Assembly: GCA_016808115.1 (NCBI GenBank)
Contig: JAEQBH010004686.1
Location: forward strand, 124,001-188,000
Source of the DNA: Tetrastigma voinierianum
Taxonomy: Eukaryota; Streptophyta; Magnoliopsida; Vitales; Vitaceae
DNA: 64,000 nucleotides
Direction of reading: 5' to 3'
This document shows, in pieces, positions 35,415 through 46,480 of this stretch (its first letter is position 1; every line of letters starts with the position of its first letter). Both the position numbers and the translations under genes were made by a program. Below the pieces are notes generated by a model that did not search any database, had not been told where the DNA came from, and saw only the letters and a program-made list of their open reading frames with translations.

Positions 35415-35960
35415 ATGGCTGAGAGGACGAGGATCGCCCACTGGCAATCGGGCCGTGCACAATCAATGTTTGATCGCAGACTCTAATGATAATGAGGTAT
35501 TACAATGAATGCTATAGCACAAGCCGGTATAGCAGACAGAAGATCCTAGTAACCTCAGAGGATGAACATCATCCTCCGACATCCACAGGGAGGAGACCGT
35601 ATGGTGACAGACCATTGGTTTATGCAAGATCGAGAAAGTGTTGGGAGGCATTTGAGATTACTGACGCGACCAGGATTAGACTAGCTGCGTTCTAGCTAGA
35701 GAATGAGGCCCAAATATGATGGAAATGGGCAAGGACCTCTTGAGACCTGAGAGGAGCCATTGTTGTGAGTTCTCCCCTAGGGATTAGGGCGAGAAGAGGT
35801 ACGATATGTCGAGGTTGCGAGTTAGAGATCTCGGGGACTCTACTCACGCGGACCGAGGATTGGCGGACATGTCGAGTTCGAGGTCATCCCGAGGATGGAT
35901 CAAGTTGACACGCCTTATGGGATCGCATCGACAGAGCTAGAGGGTTACCACCTATATGTA
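35415..35960 (+). pseudogene. gag core joined to protease remnant, plus-strand element
   Basis: Gag forms the virus-like particle, and protease processes the polyprotein. An ATG at 35415 opens 'MAERTRIA'. The retrotransposon gag domain is recognisable at 35590-35740 (WEAFEITDATRIRLAAF, then EAQ and a W-rich WKWAR). Within 120-150 bases the sequence reaches DMSEFEVIP-like residues (35866-35900), the C-terminal part of an aspartic protease. The rest of gag, the CCHC zinc knuckle and the protease D-S/T-G active site are not seen. Stops occur at 35486-35500 and 35693. The same short arrangement is in both minus-strand copies, so it is probably inherited rather than local damage. Confidence 0.7.
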
Positions 35961-36099
35961 GGACGGTACTCCTGTGGTATTTCAGGGGGGACCAGCATGA
36001 TATTTTGCCCCAAATAGTATATGAGTCAGCGTCAGGACAATATAAGTTGGCTAGCGAGCTCATTCTCAGAGGACGAGGAGACCGCACTCTTAGATCTAC

Positions 36100-36840
36100 C
36101 TCGAGTAGCTCTGAAGTATATGGATGTTTTCTAGATGAGCTACCCGGACTACCTCCACGGAAGGTAGTAGACTTTATCAGTTACACCCCGGTACTTTACC
36201 CATCTCATGACTCAAGACAGATGACAATCAAGAGTCATAGGAACTCGTAGTCCAAACATGTGGAGCTATCTGGACAAGCAACTCATTAGACCGAAAGCAC
36301 TTCACCATGGGGCGCTTCTCGTTCTAATTAAGTAAGAGGGGTAAGACCCTTCGAATCGTGCATTGGCTACGTATTAATCGGGATGTGGTTACGATCAAGA
36401 ATCTGGGTGACTCATTACTTAGATCGACGATTTGTTTGATCAGCTGAGAGGAGCGTTGGTCTACTCCAAGATAGACCTTCGCACCGTTACCATCGCCTGA
36501 GGGTTAGGAGACGGATGTCCTTAAGACAGCTGCTTAGAACGCTGCTATGGGCACTTTGAGTTTACCGTGATGCTCCTTTGATCGACGAATGCGTTAGCAT
36601 TCACGGATCTCTGCGCATAGGATGTTCCAACCCTATCTAGATCGCTTGTCGTAGTTCTCGCGGGATGACAATTTTGATCTTACCTCTAGTCAGAGGAGCA
36701 TGAGTATCACTTGAGGATTGTTTTACACCAAGAGACCATCACTTGTACGCTAAGTTCAAGTAGGCGCGAAGTTTTACATCGAGTGAGATTTTGGGACACG
36801 TGGTGTTAGCATCGAGTGTCACGACCGAGAGAAGGTTGAG
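36100..36840 (+). pseudogene. Reverse transcriptase region, plus-strand element
   Basis: This copies element RNA into DNA inside cytoplasmic particles. DELPGLPPRKVVDF at 36135-36176 marks the linker at the start of RT. At 36421-36480 the sequence reads IDDLFDQLRGALVYSKIDL, the highly conserved palm segment. The catalytic Y/F-x-D-D box falls near 36640-36680, where the frame is damaged. LYAKFK followed by ILGHVVLASSV lies at 36741-36823, the end of RT. Frames change several times and stops occur, so it is not functional as given. Confidence 0.85.
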
Positions 36841-37900
36841 GCGTTGATGAGTTAGAGAGACCAAATGTCAATCTCGAGACACGAGTTTCTGGGATTGGCG
36901 GTATCACTAGGGAGATCCGAGAATGGGTCAAGTTGTCCATTCTGTATGTGATCGTAGGATTTCACCTACCGGGATATGGACTCCCAGCGGTCGGGACGGC
37001 TCACCATGAGAGAGAAATCGAGGATGCTTGGAACACTCGGGACACTGGGGCTTGTTGGTAGCAAGAGGGAGGATCAAGCTCCCAGTTCCGGAAGAGGCGG
37101 TAAGACTTCGTTTCACACTAGTTTCGTGACTGTACAGATCAAAGAAGGAGCGACTGGATCGCCTTGCAGATGTGGATCCCAAAGACTTTGGGACAACACA
37201 AGCCCCGCTTAGTCAGAGAACAGAGAGTATATTACGCACCATTCCTCCACACCCTAGTGAGGGTTAGAGGAAACCGCTTCGCTGGTGCCATACAAGCACT
37301 TCCAAAGAATACGATAGCCGTAGGGGCCGCAGTGTGGGTCGGTAAGTCAAGGATAGATTAGGTTACGCAAAGGCGAGCGGACTCAGGTGGTACACATATT
37401 GGCTGCGATGTCGCCTCTGACATGGATGAGCTGGGATGCCCTTCGAGTTGTCGCATCAGACCTAAGCCAGTTGTCATACCCGACATGACATCGATTCGGG
37501 GCTTAGAGGTTAAGGCCTTGTATAGCTCAAGCATAGATGTTCTTCCTAGGATGTAGGGTGAGAGTTGGGCCTGATGAGGCTCAGATTATGAGTGTGAGAT
37601 CTTCGAGATTCTGCTCATGGTGGACCCAGGATAGGGTGTCACAAAGGTGACATTATCAAGGCTCGTAGTACTCCAGAACATCGCGCTGAGTCAAAAGGCA
37701 CGGTAGGGACATTCACCACTCATGGCGAGTGTATCGAGTTTGTTCCTGTGGATCACGTCCAATGAAGACTCATAGTCTGGATTCAAGAAATGAAGATAAC
37801 TTATGTTACAAAGCAAAGAGGGTCGTTCTAAGGTGGGAATCCTAGAGTTAGGGTGTAAGAGACCCGGGAAGATATCCCGAATTTCTGTGTGAAAGTAACA
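36841..37900 (+). pseudogene. RNase H to integrase N-terminal region, plus-strand element, poorly preserved
   Basis: Position between clear RT and clear integrase motifs implies RNase H and the zinc-binding integrase N-terminus. I could not find a convincing catalytic motif, only scattered matches such as 'EALMS...RPMSIS..RVSGIGG' near 36840-36905. Several frames are open for 60-85 codons, none of them convincing. Confidence 0.45.
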
Positions 37901-37930
37901 GGCTCGAAGTGTAAGCTAAAGAATTATGTG

Positions 37931-38076
37931 GCCCGAGATGAAAACACACGGTCAGGTTATCATGCAGACTTAGAGTCGAGTGATAGGAGTCGGGAGTGAC
38001 TCGAGATGAAAACACACGGAAATGGTTGTCACGCAGACTGAGAATTGAGTGATAGAGCCTACGGGTGACTCGAGGA
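37931..38076 (+). repeat. Local tandem duplication in the integrase region
   Basis: Two copies, about 70-75 bases each, share 'cgagatgaaaacacacgg', 'cgcagact' and 'gagtgatag'. The minus-strand sisters have a single copy (about 46110-46220 and 52650-52740), so this arose in this copy. Confidence 0.65.
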
Positions 38077-38950
38077 TTGATACCCTTGAAATTGTAATGG
38101 GTGTTGTCAGAAATGGGCAAGGGCTCAATAAATGGATGTCATGTACGGCATGGATTGAGTCGACAAATTCATTGGATTGTTAGTGATTGTGACCTTGGAG
38201 AGGTTAGCTAAGTCACACACCAAGCAAGGGAAGGTAGCTACGTGTGTATGGATTACATACTAGTGTTGGGAGGGCATACGCGAACATGTGTCCCGGGATC
38301 ATATATGAGATTAATCAGCTCTTAGTGGAATCTCGCTCCACAACAATAGTTATCGCGAGTATACCGAATGGAATCACATGAGGCATTGTATGGGAGGCCA
38401 TGTAGGTCACTGTTATGTTGGACCGAGATGGCATAGCTCCATCACCGCCCGATCCGACAGCACACCTCCGGTATGCCAGTTTGATATTTAGCCGCCTTCT
38501 CACTACGAGCCCACGGCTTTCATGTGAGATGTGCGACGAATTCTTAGAGTTCGAGGCGGATCACGCTTCCTTTGAAGGTAATCAAGAGGAGGTCGTTCTA
38601 TTGCCGGGAAGCCATCGTCGAGGTTTATCGGGCCTGAGATACCGAGAGGATAGGCACTGCTATGCACGGCTAAGCGTTACCGCCCCAACATGTCATGTGT
38701 CCATGAGGTATTTCAATGCCCCATGTCTGAAATATACCCATCCACCATGTGGTGGATTGGGGAAAGATTCAGGTCGACACTGATGGGACTCGAGAGGACA
38801 AGCATTGTCGATATCGCGATCGTTCATGCACGAAACCGTGAGGCTAGTGTTGGTACTATGGAGGCACTATGAAGTGGAGGAGTCCACGTGGGAGCACGTG
38901 GACACGATGCGGGCCACTTATCCCTTCGTGTTTAGGGATGATTTCGCACG
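37960..38950 (+). pseudogene. Integrase C-terminal half and chromodomain-like end, plus-strand element
   Basis: Integrase inserts the DNA copy. SHEALYGRPCRSLLCW at 38370-38418 is the conserved segment after the catalytic core. EFLEFEADHASFEGN (38532-38576) corresponds to the GDHVFLKV-type strand near the integrase C-terminus, with IGP-type linker and CHVSMRYFNAPCLKY (38695-38739) further on. At 38851-38943 the sequence reads WRHYEVEESTWEHVDTMRAT followed by YPFVF, the end of the chromodomain-bearing tail of Tekay/Del-type chromoviruses. Frames are broken repeatedly. Confidence 0.78.
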
Positions 38951-39056
38951 TGGAGCCAACGCGATTTAACGATCGCTACATGCATGGCAGGCTACTACAT
39001 ACGCATTAATATTATGATCGCCCGAATTTCTGACTAAATCTTTACAGCGAGAACAA

Positions 39057-40983
39057 ATAACTTTAGAAATTTCAATTCTCGAGTAAGGGCAAATCGTGAA
39101 TTGATTACAAAATTGTAATTTCGCTAAAAATCCATCAATTCTCTAGATGATCGAACGGATTTCACCGGGAATCGCCCTCACAATCTAGTTAGCACTGCAA
39201 TTTCTGCAATTTTCAGACACGGAGTTGACACGCTGAGGCATCGCGCTTCTCGTGTCGTAAAACTATTGATGCGACGAAAGTCACATATAACAAGTACTCA
39301 TGTACCATAAGTGGTATGAGTAGAGAAACGATTTAAAACCCGACGGTCAGATAGCTACAATATCAATTCTGGTAAAAGAGGGACATAAAGGTCATTTAGG
39401 AATTTGATTTTAAGTCACTAAAGGACAAAATTTCAAATAGTGACCTTCTTCATTAAATCAAAAGAGAGAAAAACGTGGGAAGCAGAATTGGGGATCCAGT
39501 GGCTTTATTTTTGAGAGAATTCTTTTAGAGAGAGAAACTTCTTAAATACACATCCAACCGTCATTATTCGGTGAGAAGGAAAACGCTCTATGAGCAGGCT
39601 ACACCCCGGATTGTGAGTTTTATCAAACCCAAGAGGTAGGATTTCTCCTTACTCAGCTTTTATTCCTATTTTGGTTGGTTGTCGACAAGCCATTGAATCT
39701 ATACGAGGGTTTGTTGATCTGGTCCCAAAACTTGGGACCGAATTGATAAAATTTTTGAAAGAAAAATGGAGCAGCCCGTGACTGCTCCACGGCTGTTTAG
39801 GTTGATTTGGGTGTGCCTTCATGTGTTAATCATGTATTGGTATGGAAAAAGGCCGGGAATGGCCGTGTGATGCGGGTTCACAAAGTGAACCGATGACTTG
39901 TTGAGTGTTGGAACCGAACCTGGGGTTTTACCGTTCCTAGATAGGACACTAAAATGTATTTTCGTGAAAATATGTGTTTGGTTACACCAATCGAATTGCT
40001 TTTATACAACACAACCAAGTGAGCCAATTCTGGTGTTTGGAAATGATAATTAAGTATAACATGTCAAGGTGATTTAATTTTAAAAAGTAATATATATTCG
40101 TTTTATATATTTGCATGTTGACCATTGGAAAACGACATGCATTCCATAAGGTAATCGAACATCTGGGACTATAGAGGAGTGCACAGATGAGTCTTAGAGA
40201 AATGGTTCGAGGGTTGTCTAAAATATTAAATGATCTGAGGGTAACCCAACTTAAAATATCAATCGTCGGAGACGTGCCCAATTGATATATATCGGAGGGT
40301 AGTCCAAACATAAAATATCAATCGTCGGAGAGGGCTCAATTGATATATCTCGGAGGGTAGTCCACTAAATATAACATCGGAGGGTAGTCCACCAATAGAA
40401 AACTATAATTTACACGAGGCCAGCGAGTGTGAGAGAGTCTGCGAGGACTCCTGATCCGAGCTGGTCATGTAGACATTCAAGCAGGATCATGATTTGCTTG
40501 AATGTGTGTTTACTTTGGAAAACATTTGGGACGTACTTTGTATAAGTGAGTGAATTTCACTTGTGCGATTCTACCGAGCTTTAGCTCACCTCACGTGATC
40601 CCCCTTTTATGCATTGTGAGCTATGAGGAGACGGCTCAGCTCTGTAGGGTCGAGCTTTAGAAGAAAGCCTGTTGTGGCTTTGATGTGATACTAATGTGAT
40701 AACTTTTGTGCTTTAATGTATACGTCAGAGCAAGAAGAATTTATTAACTCTTAAACTATCGGATAAGAAATGGATTGTATTGTGATGAGTATTGTATTAT
40801 GGGCCCAAGAGGCCATGCATCATGTGGATTGCTGATCAGACAGTTTATGTGTTCGTATTTGGGTAGTTCTGCATAAAGGAGACTCACTGATTCGTGGAAA
40901 ATGTCGGGTCACCAACATTCACGTGAGTATTCCACGGGTTAATCTAGTAGTCAACGGACCCCGGGTTTTCTTGGGGCCGCACA
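39057..40983 (+). mobile_element. 3' LTR of the plus-strand family-A element
   Basis: The start is worn (AAATAACTTTAGAAATTTC instead of TGTAAGACC...). It ends 'ttggggccgcaca' at 40983. It shares copy-specific variants with the 5' LTR, including a 102-base identical stretch (31921-32022 against 39403-39504), which proves pairing. The polypurine tract expected just left of it is unrecognisable, unlike in the minus-strand copies. Confidence 0.87.
39721..39891. repeat. Series of three short perfect hairpins in the LTR
   Basis: The three are GGTCCCAAAACTTGGGACC (39721-39739), GGAGCAG...CTGCTCC with a 7-base loop (39768-39788), and GGTTCACAAAGTGAACC (39875-39891). The same series, with drift, is in most family-A LTRs. 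Confidence 0.8.
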
Positions 40984-41025
40984 AGAGCTACATATCATTA
41001 ACTCCGCGGAATCCCTTAGATTATA
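40984..41025 (+). pseudogene. CNL LRR exon, second part, after the retrotransposon
   Basis: It resumes 'agagctacatatcattaact' as in the sister exon at 30405, then diverges by small indels ('ccgcggaatccc' for 'gtaatccc') and ends near 41025. The splice donor is worn (GTGTTGG in place of GTATGTTAG). Confidence 0.8.
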
Positions 41026-41854
41026 GTGTTGGTCATATTTTTTTTGTTTTTTCTTATGCCACTTGAAATATTTAGAGACATTTACCATAAAATATATATA
41101 TATTAAAAGTATGAGAAAGAGACATTATATTTAATAATAATTTTATTAAATTAAAATTTAAATAATAAACAATTATGAATAATATTACCATAAATAAGTT
41201 GAAAAAATAAAATTTTAAAGTGAAAAATTAATTTAAAAAGGATAAATGTATTAATATAAATAATATCTTTAAAAAGGTAAAAAAAATGGTAGTTATAGAA
41301 AGAAAAAATATTAGGTGCTAATTGAAATATTTGAAATGAATTGAAAAGAGAATTCGTGAAAATTTAATTCAAATAATAATGTTATATTTGGAATTAAATA
41401 ACATTTGGGAAAATCATGTTAAGATGTTATATGATTAAGATAACATATTACTTTTGAAAATATAAAAAAGAGTAAAATACATTTTATTTCCTATAAGGCG
41501 ACTAATTAATTTCAATTTTAAAACAATCACCACAATTAATAATTTTATAATTTAGTTTTTAAAAACACTCGTGGATCATAAATAAAATATGAAGGAGTTG
41601 AAAATAAGAATAAAGTTGCAATTCAATTTTTAATTTTTAAAATATTAAAATAAAAAAAATGAAGCATTGTAAGTTTATTGTAATCTAAATAAAAAAAGTT
41701 ATAAATATAGCAATGAAAAACAAATTTAAAAGGGATTTTTTTTTATTAAAGTAGTTAGAAGTTATTGAATTATATAGACTTCGTATTTTAATGTTTATTA
41801 CAGCTACAATTTACAATTATTTATGTCATGTATTATATTGTTTTTCTAATGTAG
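41026..41854 (+). other. CNL intron (duplicated copy), no gene seen
   Basis: AT-rich sister of 30441-31271, ending 'tttctaatgtag' at 41854. Confidence 0.75.
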
Positions 41855-42141
41855 GTTTCATTCTTTCCTAATTTGGAGGTTTTGGTTTTAGAAAGATTTT
41901 CCAAGTTGAAGAAAAAGATTTTGGAACCGGAGCTGTACTATTAAGAACACTAATATTGAAGAATCTTGAAGTAAAGAATATCTGAGCAATGGTGATGAGA
42001 ATGCTAGTAAGACATGTCTTTTGTCATCTTCCACGTTCAAGAATTTTCGCAATCTCAAAAAATTGGAAATCATTGATTGTGGGATGGAGGATAGGAGAGG
42101 TGTTTATAGGAGCTAATGGTGTAGGACTGTCTATTGAAAAG
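41855..42141 (+). pseudogene. CNL LRR exon, last recognisable, frame-broken
   Basis: It starts VSFFPNLEVLVLERFSKLKK, like the exon at 31272 (both belong to the tandem duplication up to 42004), with indels near 41925 and 41960. Beyond the duplication it reads TCLLSSSTFKNFRNLKKLEI followed by IDCGMEDRRG, ordinary LRR sequence, and ends GAAAAG before GTTAGATT (42142), a donor that matches the one at 16113. The gene's 3' end is not seen beyond this point. Confidence 0.82.
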
Positions 42142-42696
42142 GTTAGATTTTTTTTTTCCTTTTTTATTTTTAAAATTTTCTCTATACTATTTTCTTAACA
42201 TTCTTTTAAAATAATGATTAAATTACATTTATTATCCTTATTTTAAATATTTTAAAGCATTAAAATTCATCTAGATATTTGACACCATTTTTTTATAATT
42301 ATTTTCAAAATATATATATATTTTTGTGAATAAAATAGACATTTTTTCTTTTTCAAAAAGAAATATATAAACTTTTTCTTGTATCAAATATGTAGTTTGT
42401 AATTTTGTAGTCATATGCTTAGTCTAATTAATAGGGCATTCAATGTTTAAGGCAACACATCTAGGAAGGGGAGAGGTCTCGGATTCGGTCTGATGCGAAT
42501 AGTTTCTTCTGATGTATAAAGTGATTAATTGTCAAAAAAAATAATTAAATTTTCAATTCTTCATACTTTTTTTTTTTAATGTTTCAATTTAAAGTTATAT
42601 TTCTTAGAAAAATATTAATTTACCTTATATAGTTATTTTAGATTTTGGGGAAATTATTTAGAATGAAAATAATTTTTATTCAATGAATAAGAAAAA

Positions 42697-42754
<58 letters not shown>

Positions 42755-43120
42755 TTTGTGCTCCATGTTTTAATTCTTGTTTTATTTTGGTACATCTCCA
42801 AATAAGAAAAAAAATCTTTTATTTATATTGCATTTTAACATAATATTTTTTGATAATTTAAACAACTCCCACATATTTGAGGACAAATGAAAGGTCTGAG
42901 ATTCCATTTTCAATCATAAGGTAAGCTTTTTACTCTCTCTCCTTATATATATTTCTTGATTTTTTTAATATGCACACAATTTATTGATCATTAATAATAT
43001 ATTTCTTAAACTATTTGAAGCTTTAATATTAAATGATGTGAAATAGTGAATAATAAATAAAAATGAAATCATGGAATTTAGTATTCGCAAAAAATAAGAG
43101 TATAGGCGATTAGTGTTGTG
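42142..43120 (+). other. CNL intron or 3' flank with a TA microsatellite
   Basis: AT-rich. A weak tRNA-like stretch occurs near 42410-42490 ('gggagaggtctcggattcgg'). A short possible exon (42880-42923, ending before GTAAGC) cannot be confirmed. The retrotransposon starts at 43121. Confidence 0.5.
42701..42751. repeat. (TA)n microsatellite
   Basis: About 25 TA units, in CNL non-coding DNA; its length is likely variable. Confidence 0.95.
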
Positions 43121-45109
43121 TGTGACGCCTCAAGCCGAAATTAGTTGACTACGTCAGCCGCGGAATACAGTGGATGCTCGGGTTGCAGGCGCCTTGAAAA
43201 TCGATGAGTCTCCTTTGTCTGGAGAGTTCTACTTAATCTGATTACACTGCATATACACATCCCAAAGCAGTCAAATATAAATCCCAACATGAGTAAAAGC
43301 GACCTCTTGGGCTGCATAATACAATACTCATCACAATATATCCAAACTATATCGATAGTTTCAGAGTTAATAAACTACTCTTATACAACATATATTAAAA
43401 TACTCGAATTCTAATACATGTAAACATCATCAAAGCCACACATGGCTCTCTTCTAATCCAGCTTCTAGAGACCAGCGGTCCTCGCTGCAGCTTCCGCATG
43501 CGCAGCAAAAGAAGTCCCACGGCAGGGTGAACTAAAGCTGATGGGAAGAATCACTTTAAGTGGGCTACGCAAATACCTAAGTGGCAGTGCAATGTTCCAA
43601 TGAAAACACACATTTCAAGCAAATGCATGAATCTACCGGATAATACACATGACCCTTTGAGATCCCAGGGTCCTCATGACTCCCTCCGCATTCGCTGGCC
43701 TTGTATGAAATTATTGTTTTATTAGTGGGACCCTCAGATGAATATGTATCAATTGGGCGCTCAGGCGATTGATATATTATTTGTTTGTGGTTTACCCTCA
43801 GAATTAATAGATCAATTGAAGTAGCTCGACTGATTGATATTTTAAATTCATTTACCCTCAGATAATTAATGTTTTAGACAACCCCTCAAGCCCGGGTTTT
43901 CTCCCGGACTCATCTCGGCCACTCACTCATAATCCTAGGGTGTTCGGTGCATGGAATGCATGTATGCCCGGTTCCCGATACGGTCCCGATCACATGCGAA
44001 TATATGAACATGAATATACTCCCGTAATTGAAATGCACAATCACATGTTATGTAATTTTACAACTCATACATCAAAATTAGCTCATGACTAATGATCAAA
44101 CACGAGCAATTTAATTTTAAATCACTTCGACCAAACACATATTTTCACAAAATATATTTTAGAACATTTGTTTCGAGAATAGTGAAACCCTCGGTTACTA
44201 TTCACGAAAAATCCATTTCAGCGGTTCACTTAGTGAACCCAGAAATCCACGACCATTCAGGCCCGATGTATAAGCAAACATTCAATGCCTGAAGACTCAA
44301 CACGGACTACACCCGAAGCAGCCAGTACCCATATCACGGTACTCCATTTGTTTCTAAAATTTGTATCAATTCGATCCCGAGGTTTGGGGCCGTCCAGGCA
44401 ACCCCTCACGGCCTCGTTAGACTCGAACATCGACAAAACACTTGACTAGGAATAAAACTCAAGTAGGGAAAATCCTACCTCTTAGGTTTATCTGAACTCT
44501 AATCCGGGAGTCCGCAGCGTAGCACCTTTCACGCGTAAAACGTTTTCCTTCTCACCACGAAGGTAGCCAGACGGTTGGATCTTGTATATTTCTAGAGAGA
44601 AGTTTCTCTCTGTAAAAGGGTTCTCTCAAGAAAAGCAAGCTACTGGATCTCAAATGCCCTCCCCACGTTTTTGCCTTTGATTTAATGAAGGAGATGAAGC
44701 ATTATTGACAATTTTGTCATTTATTGACTTAAAATCAAATTCCAAAATGACCGTTATGTCCCTCTTTGACTAGAATTGATATTCGGCACTATCTCGGCCG
44801 TCCATTTTCATCATTTCTCTACTCATACCACTTATGGTACATGAGTACATGCTATATGTGCCTTTCGTCGCATCGAAAAATCGTTTTTCTGACACGGCTG
44901 ATGCCTCGGCGATGTCGACTACACGTCACCGGTGGCGAAATTTTACGTCTTATTTAGATTTCCGCGAGACGATTCCAACTGTAATCAGGTTTGTCATCAG
45001 GATCTAGAGAAATTAATTACGGTTTTAACGAAGTATAATTTTAACAGCGATATAATTTTATAACAAATCTGATTTTGCCCTTTTTCATAAATTGGAATTT
45101 CTAGGTCTT
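43121..45109 (-). mobile_element. 3' LTR of the outer minus-strand element
   Basis: It runs from TGTGACGCCTCAAG (LTR end, read on +) to 'ttctaggtctt' next to the polypurine tract. Length about 1.99 kb. All family-A blocks are present, including minisatellite units at 43725-43870 and the palindrome GGTTCACTTAGTGAACC near 44223. Confidence 0.87.
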
Positions 45110-45126
45110 CCCCATTCTCCCCCTCA
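45110..45126 (-). other. Polypurine tract of the outer minus-strand element
   Basis: On the minus strand it reads GAGGGGGAGAATGGGGA directly before the 3' LTR, the expected primer for plus-strand DNA. The nested element has a shorter counterpart (GAGGGAGAAT at about 51609-51618). Confidence 0.8.
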
Positions 45127-45229
45127 TAAAATTCGTCCCAAAATTACGGACAATCACAATCACTCACATGCATATGCATGGCGCACTCTATCATGCATGT
45201 AAACTAGTCATTTAAAATTTTAAGCGACT

Positions 45230-46480
45230 AAACCACGTGCCTTCATCCCCTAAACAAGAAGGGATAGGTGGCCCATCGTGTCCTTGTGTTTCCCACATTG
45301 ACTCCTCCCTCCCCTTAGTGCCAGCCTTTCGCTAGCCTCACGGTCTTGTGTGTAAAGCTGATCTGACTATCAACAATACTGCGGTCCCTCCTCGAGAAGG
45401 TCCCATCGGTGTCAGCCTCATCTGTCCCAATCCACCACATGAGTTGGATCTAGAGTATATTCCGGAGCATGGAGACTTGAAACACCTCGTGAGACACGAA
45501 CATGTTGGGCGGTAGCATGTAAGTGCAGAAGCAATGCCTACCCTCTCGAGTATCTTGAAAGGTCCAATAAACCTCGGCGATAGCTTCCCGCGCTTGCCGA
45601 ATCTAACCACTCCTCTCTTAGGCATCACCTTCAAGAAAATGTGATCCCCAACCTCGGACTCTAATGGTCGACGTCGCACATCCGCATAGCTCTTCTGCCG
45701 GCTCTAAGCCGTGAGAAAGGCTTATTGTAAATATCAAACACACCTTCTCGAGAGGTGTCTCTAATCAACGAGGACCGTAGTGGATCTCTCCCACCTCGGT
45801 TATCTTGACCTATGGCCTCCCATACAATGCCTCACAGTTGCCATCAGGTATCTCACTGATAACTATTGTTGTAGGCGAATTTCATAGAAGCGATTAATCC
45901 TCTACCCTTATGATTCGATGCATGCTCGCGGCATGTCCTGGCTACCGTGCTAATCCATACAACGTATAACCCTACAACCCTTGTTTGGTGTGTAAGCAGC
46001 TAACTTTCTCTCCAGGTCACAATCAGCGGCAATCGATGGGCCTTGATCTAGTCCATGTGTGAATGACATCCATCCTACGACTCTTGCCCATTTCGACAAC
46101 GCAAATGCAATTTCCAAAGGGTATCGAATCTCGAGTCACTCTAAATCATCATAACTCTAAGTCCTACGTGATACTTTGTAGTGTGCTTTCATCTCGATTA
46201 CACGCCAACTCTTGACTTACGCCGGGCTGCATTTCTGATTCAACTATGATCTTCTTTGGATGGTCTAAAGACAAACTCAACCCACACTTTCACTTGAGTG
46301 GTGAATGACGTCTGGGTGCACCACACCCAGGCTCGGCGTGATCATTACCGTGCAGCGAGCGCCAATAATGCCATCTTGTGACATGATCCAGGGGTCCACC
46401 ATGGCAAAATCTGGAGATCTCACCTCGTAATCCGGAGCCATCTTGTGGCTCTATGGGAAGAACATGCATGCAGCTGCTCT
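45230..46480 (-). pseudogene. Integrase C-terminal region and tail, outer minus-strand element
   Basis: A minus-strand frame at 45338-45679 reads RRRPLESEVGDHIFLKVMPK followed by RFGKRGKLSPRFIGPFKILE, the unmistakable integrase C-terminal barrel segment of plant Ty3/gypsy chromoviruses. It then loses the frame near 45530, where a SCLTRCF...SGIYS stretch stands in for the HVSML region. Upstream (45805-45850) is the counterpart of the EALYGRPC segment. The chromodomain-like end lies around 45240-45300. It is not translatable as a whole. Confidence 0.85.

Larger units (their letters stand above)
31548..40983 (+). mobile_element. Complete Ty3/gypsy (chromovirus-like) retrotransposon, family A, plus strand
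   Basis: Two LTRs of equal length (1,928 and 1,927 bases) flank a 5.58-kb interior with a primer-binding site, gag core, a protease remnant, reverse transcriptase, integrase and a chromodomain-like end, in the order PR-RT-IN that defines Ty3/gypsy. All coding parts are frame-broken. The 5' flank is ...CATTAAA and the 3' flank AGAGCTAC; in the unhit sister exon the site reads CATTAAAGAGCT. A 5-bp TTAAA duplication is expected, but only its last base remains on the right. Several stretches of about 100 bases are identical between the two LTRs, which points to a recent insertion. Confidence 0.9.
31424..42004 (+). repeat. Tandem duplication inside the CNL, copy 2, interrupted by 31548-40983
   Basis: The copy consists of 31424-31547 plus 40984-42004, together 1,145 bases. 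Since the retrotransposon lies in only one copy, the duplication came first. Confidence 0.85.
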
